Below are positions 7,050-8,196 of a stretch of DNA of 8,196 nucleotides, in pieces. Below the pieces are notes generated by a model that saw nothing but the letters and a program-made list of their open reading frames with translations, was not told where the DNA came from and did no database searches. The position numbers and the translations under genes are program-made. Source of the stretch: an uncultured Clostridium sp. (GTDB taxonomy: Bacteria; Bacillota; Clostridia; TANB77; CAG-508); the NCBI GenBank assembly GCA_947428535.1, contig CANEMG010000029.1:1-8196 (forward strand), in the 5' to 3' direction. The stretch's first letter is position 1; each line of letters starts with the position of its first letter.

Positions 7050-7622
7050 TTATACATCTTTCTTTTTGTTAAATTTATTCATTGCTGAATCTACACTATT
7101 TTTTACTATTTCTATTACAGCTTCTTTAGCTATTTCTGTTCCATTTTCTAAAGTTTCAATTTCATTTTCTGGAACATAACCAATTACATATGAAATCATA
7201 TCTATTTTTTCTTTTGGTTTTCCTATCCCTACTCTAACTCTACAAAAATTCTCTGTTTTTGTATGATTTATTACTGATTTCATTCCATTATGAGTTCCTG
7301 CTGAACCACTCTTTCTAATTCTTATATTTCCTGGTTCAACATCTATATCATCATATATAATAATAAGTTGTTCTAAGTTTATTTTATAAAAATTCATTGC
7401 TTCTATTACAGATTCGCCACTTAAATTCATATACGTTTGTGGCTTTAATAAAATAACTTTTTCTCCTTCTATTACCCCACTTCCATATAGTCCTTTAAAT
7501 TTTGTTTTATTAACTTCTATACCATATTCTTTAGATATTTTATTTATAACATTAAATCCCATATTATGTCTTGTCTTTGAATATTCTTGTTCTGGATTTC
7601 CTAAACCTACTATTAAATACAT
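7050..7622 (-). CDS. pth: Peptidyl-tRNA hydrolase
   Basis: This enzyme cleaves the ester bond between peptide and tRNA after drop-off from the ribosome, recycling tRNA in the cytoplasm. It is complete at 190 residues, the normal length. Family motifs are all present: GLGNP (N9), TRHNMGF with catalytic H19, KPQTYMNLSG (N66), DDIDVEPG with D91 and D92, GTHNGMKS (H111-N112), and RVRVGIGKP. The start at 7622 is supported by AAAGGAG about nine bases upstream and a strong promoter just before it. It is the first gene of the pth-rng unit, with its stop codon directly joined to the rng ATG. Confidence 0.97.
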   Translation of the reverse strand: MYLIVGLGNPEQEYSKTRHNMGFNVINKISKEYGIEVNKTKFKGLYGSGVIEGEKVILLKPQTYMNLSGESVIEAMNFYKINLEQLIIIYDDIDVEPGNIRIRKSGSAGTHNGMKSVINHTKTENFCRVRVGIGKPKEKIDMISYVIGYVPENEIETLENGTEIAKEAVIEIVKNSVDSAMNKFNKKKDV

Positions 7623-7630
7623 AGCTTATA

Positions 7631-7638
7631 TCTCCTTT
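7631..7638 (-). promoter_or_regulatory. Ribosome binding site of pth
   Basis: AAAGGAGA is a near-complete Shine-Dalgarno sequence about nine bases upstream of the pth ATG. It is the strongest such site in the window. Confidence 0.75.
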
Positions 7639-7649
7639 AAACTCTGTAT

Positions 7650-7678
7650 ATTATAAAACAGAATTGCTAAAATTACAA
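7650..7678 (-). promoter_or_regulatory. Sigma-A-type promoter for pth-rng
   Basis: TTGTAA (7678-7673), 17 bases, TATAAT (7655-7650): the same hexamers and spacing as the rimO promoter. The start site would be near 7643, giving a leader of about 20 nt. The -10 box lies between TCTGT (7643-7647) and ACAGA (7658-7662), a small inverted repeat that could be an operator or chance. Confidence 0.7.
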
Positions 7679-7714
7679 TATTATAGTTTTATATAATAAT
7701 ATTATTATAGCAAT
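7663..7714. repeat. AT-rich inverted repeat between the histidine phosphatase gene and pth
   Basis: Outer arms ATTGCTA (7663-7669) and TAGCAAT (7708-7714) enclose a perfect 18-bp palindrome of A and T only (7692-7709). It overlaps the -35 region of the pth promoter. It may act as a weak terminator for the upstream gene or as a binding site, but there is no G+C-rich stem with a T-tract, so the role is uncertain. Confidence 0.4.
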
Positions 7715-7731
7715 ATAATTATTTTATAAAA

Positions 7732-8196
7732 TTATAAATGAGTATAATCATTTAGCAATTCTATTTCGAATTTTTGAGTATCATTATTAAAAGATACAAT
7801 GTTAAGTGATGTATTTTTTTGACTATATTCTTCTTTTAATTCTAAAAATGGTGTTCTACTTATTTGTCTTAAAAAAGCTTCTATAGCCACGCCATGTGAA
7901 CAAATTAAAATATTTTTTCCTATATTATCATTTGCTATTTTAAGCATAATTTTATATACTCTTTCAGACACTTGTTCTATAGTTTCTTGCTCTGGTATTT
8001 CTATAATTTGATTTGTTTCAATGTGTAATTTCTTTATTTTTGGATTAACTTTATCTACTTCATCCCATTTCATTCCATCATAAATTCCAAAATACATTTC
8101 ACATAAATTTTCTTCTTCCTTTATTTCTAAATTATTCAATTTAGCTAATTTTTCGATAGTTCTATAAGTTCTTTTTGAAGTACTAGAATATGCAAT
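7732..8196 (-). CDS. Histidine phosphatase (phosphoglycerate mutase-like) family protein, 5' truncated
   Basis: The frame is open from the window edge to the stop at 7732, 154 codons; the N-terminal part with the phospho-histidine RHG motif lies outside the window. The visible part starts with AYSSTSKRTYRTIEKLAK, matching the family's YSSxLxRAxxTA segment with the phosphate-binding arginine, so the frame continues upstream of the possible TTG start at 8139. Next comes EMYFGIYDG, with the glutamate that usually acts as proton donor. ILICSHGVAIEAFLRQI holds the second catalytic histidine. Family members include phosphoglycerate mutases, alpha-ribazole phosphatase CobC and broad phosphatases; the substrate cannot be told from this part. 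It lies about 110 bp upstream of pth, which has its own promoter. Confidence 0.88.
   Translation of the reverse strand: MAYSSTSKRTYRTIEKLAKLNNLEIKEEENLCEMYFGIYDGMKWDEVDKVNPKIKKLHIETNQIIEIPEQETIEQVSERVYKIMLKIANDNIGKNILICSHGVAIEAFLRQISRTPFLELKEEYSQKNTSLNIVSFNNDTQKFEIELLNDYTHL

Noticed and set aside
5893..7179. Plus-strand open frames opposite rng and pth (213 and 82 codons)
   Set aside because: They have shadow-type composition and lie wholly over well-identified genes.
1..8196. CRISPR arrays, tRNA or rRNA genes, insertion sequences, prophage or known defence systems
   Set aside because: No regularly spaced repeats, RNA-like folds, transposase or phage motifs were seen. The AAA+ protein alone is not evidence of a defence system.

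Overview
All recognised genes read on the minus strand. The DNA is extremely A+T-rich, and codons end in A or T almost everywhere. Together with the rng, pth, rimO and Amidase_3 proteins, this points to a low-G+C Bacillota, most likely a clostridial (probably uncultured, gut-type) genome. That placement is an inference from composition and gene content.

Reading in the direction of transcription, from high to low coordinates: a 5'-truncated histidine-phosphatase gene (8196-7732); a short intergenic region with a near-consensus promoter (TTGTAA, 17 bp, TATAAT); pth, peptidyl-tRNA hydrolase (7622-7050); directly abutting it, a short RNase E/G family gene (7049-5880); a rho-independent terminator (about 5861-5822); a second promoter with the same hexamers and spacing; then a second operon. 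That operon holds rimO (ribosomal protein S12 methylthiotransferase, 5682-4376), a membrane-anchored N-acetylmuramoyl-L-alanine amidase (4330-3014), and a very large CbxX/CfxQ-type AAA+ ATPase (from 3000 to beyond position 1). The first unit concerns translation and RNA turnover. The second joins ribosome modification with cell-wall hydrolysis and an AAA+ machine.

The outstanding feature is a pair of reading-frame breaks. rimO breaks right after codon 8 and the AAA+ gene right after codon 584. In both, the conserved protein resumes in the +1 frame. In both, the break lies on the same heptamer, TTCGGAT, read as NTT CGG AT. By my scan this heptamer occurs on the coding strand only at these two places, and CGG is an in-frame codon nowhere else in the coding sequence of the window. 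This fits +1 slippage, or quadruplet CGGA reading, at an unassigned or hungry CGG codon. It also fits a sequence artefact at this motif. rimO needs a further +1 correction about 15 bases downstream in an A5T4 run, which favours sequence error or gene decay at least there.

The AAA+ protein has two active P-loop modules with long stretches of identical DNA, and upstream of them what looks like a third AAA module that has lost its Walker motifs. I saw no RNA genes, CRISPR arrays, insertion sequences or phage genes.
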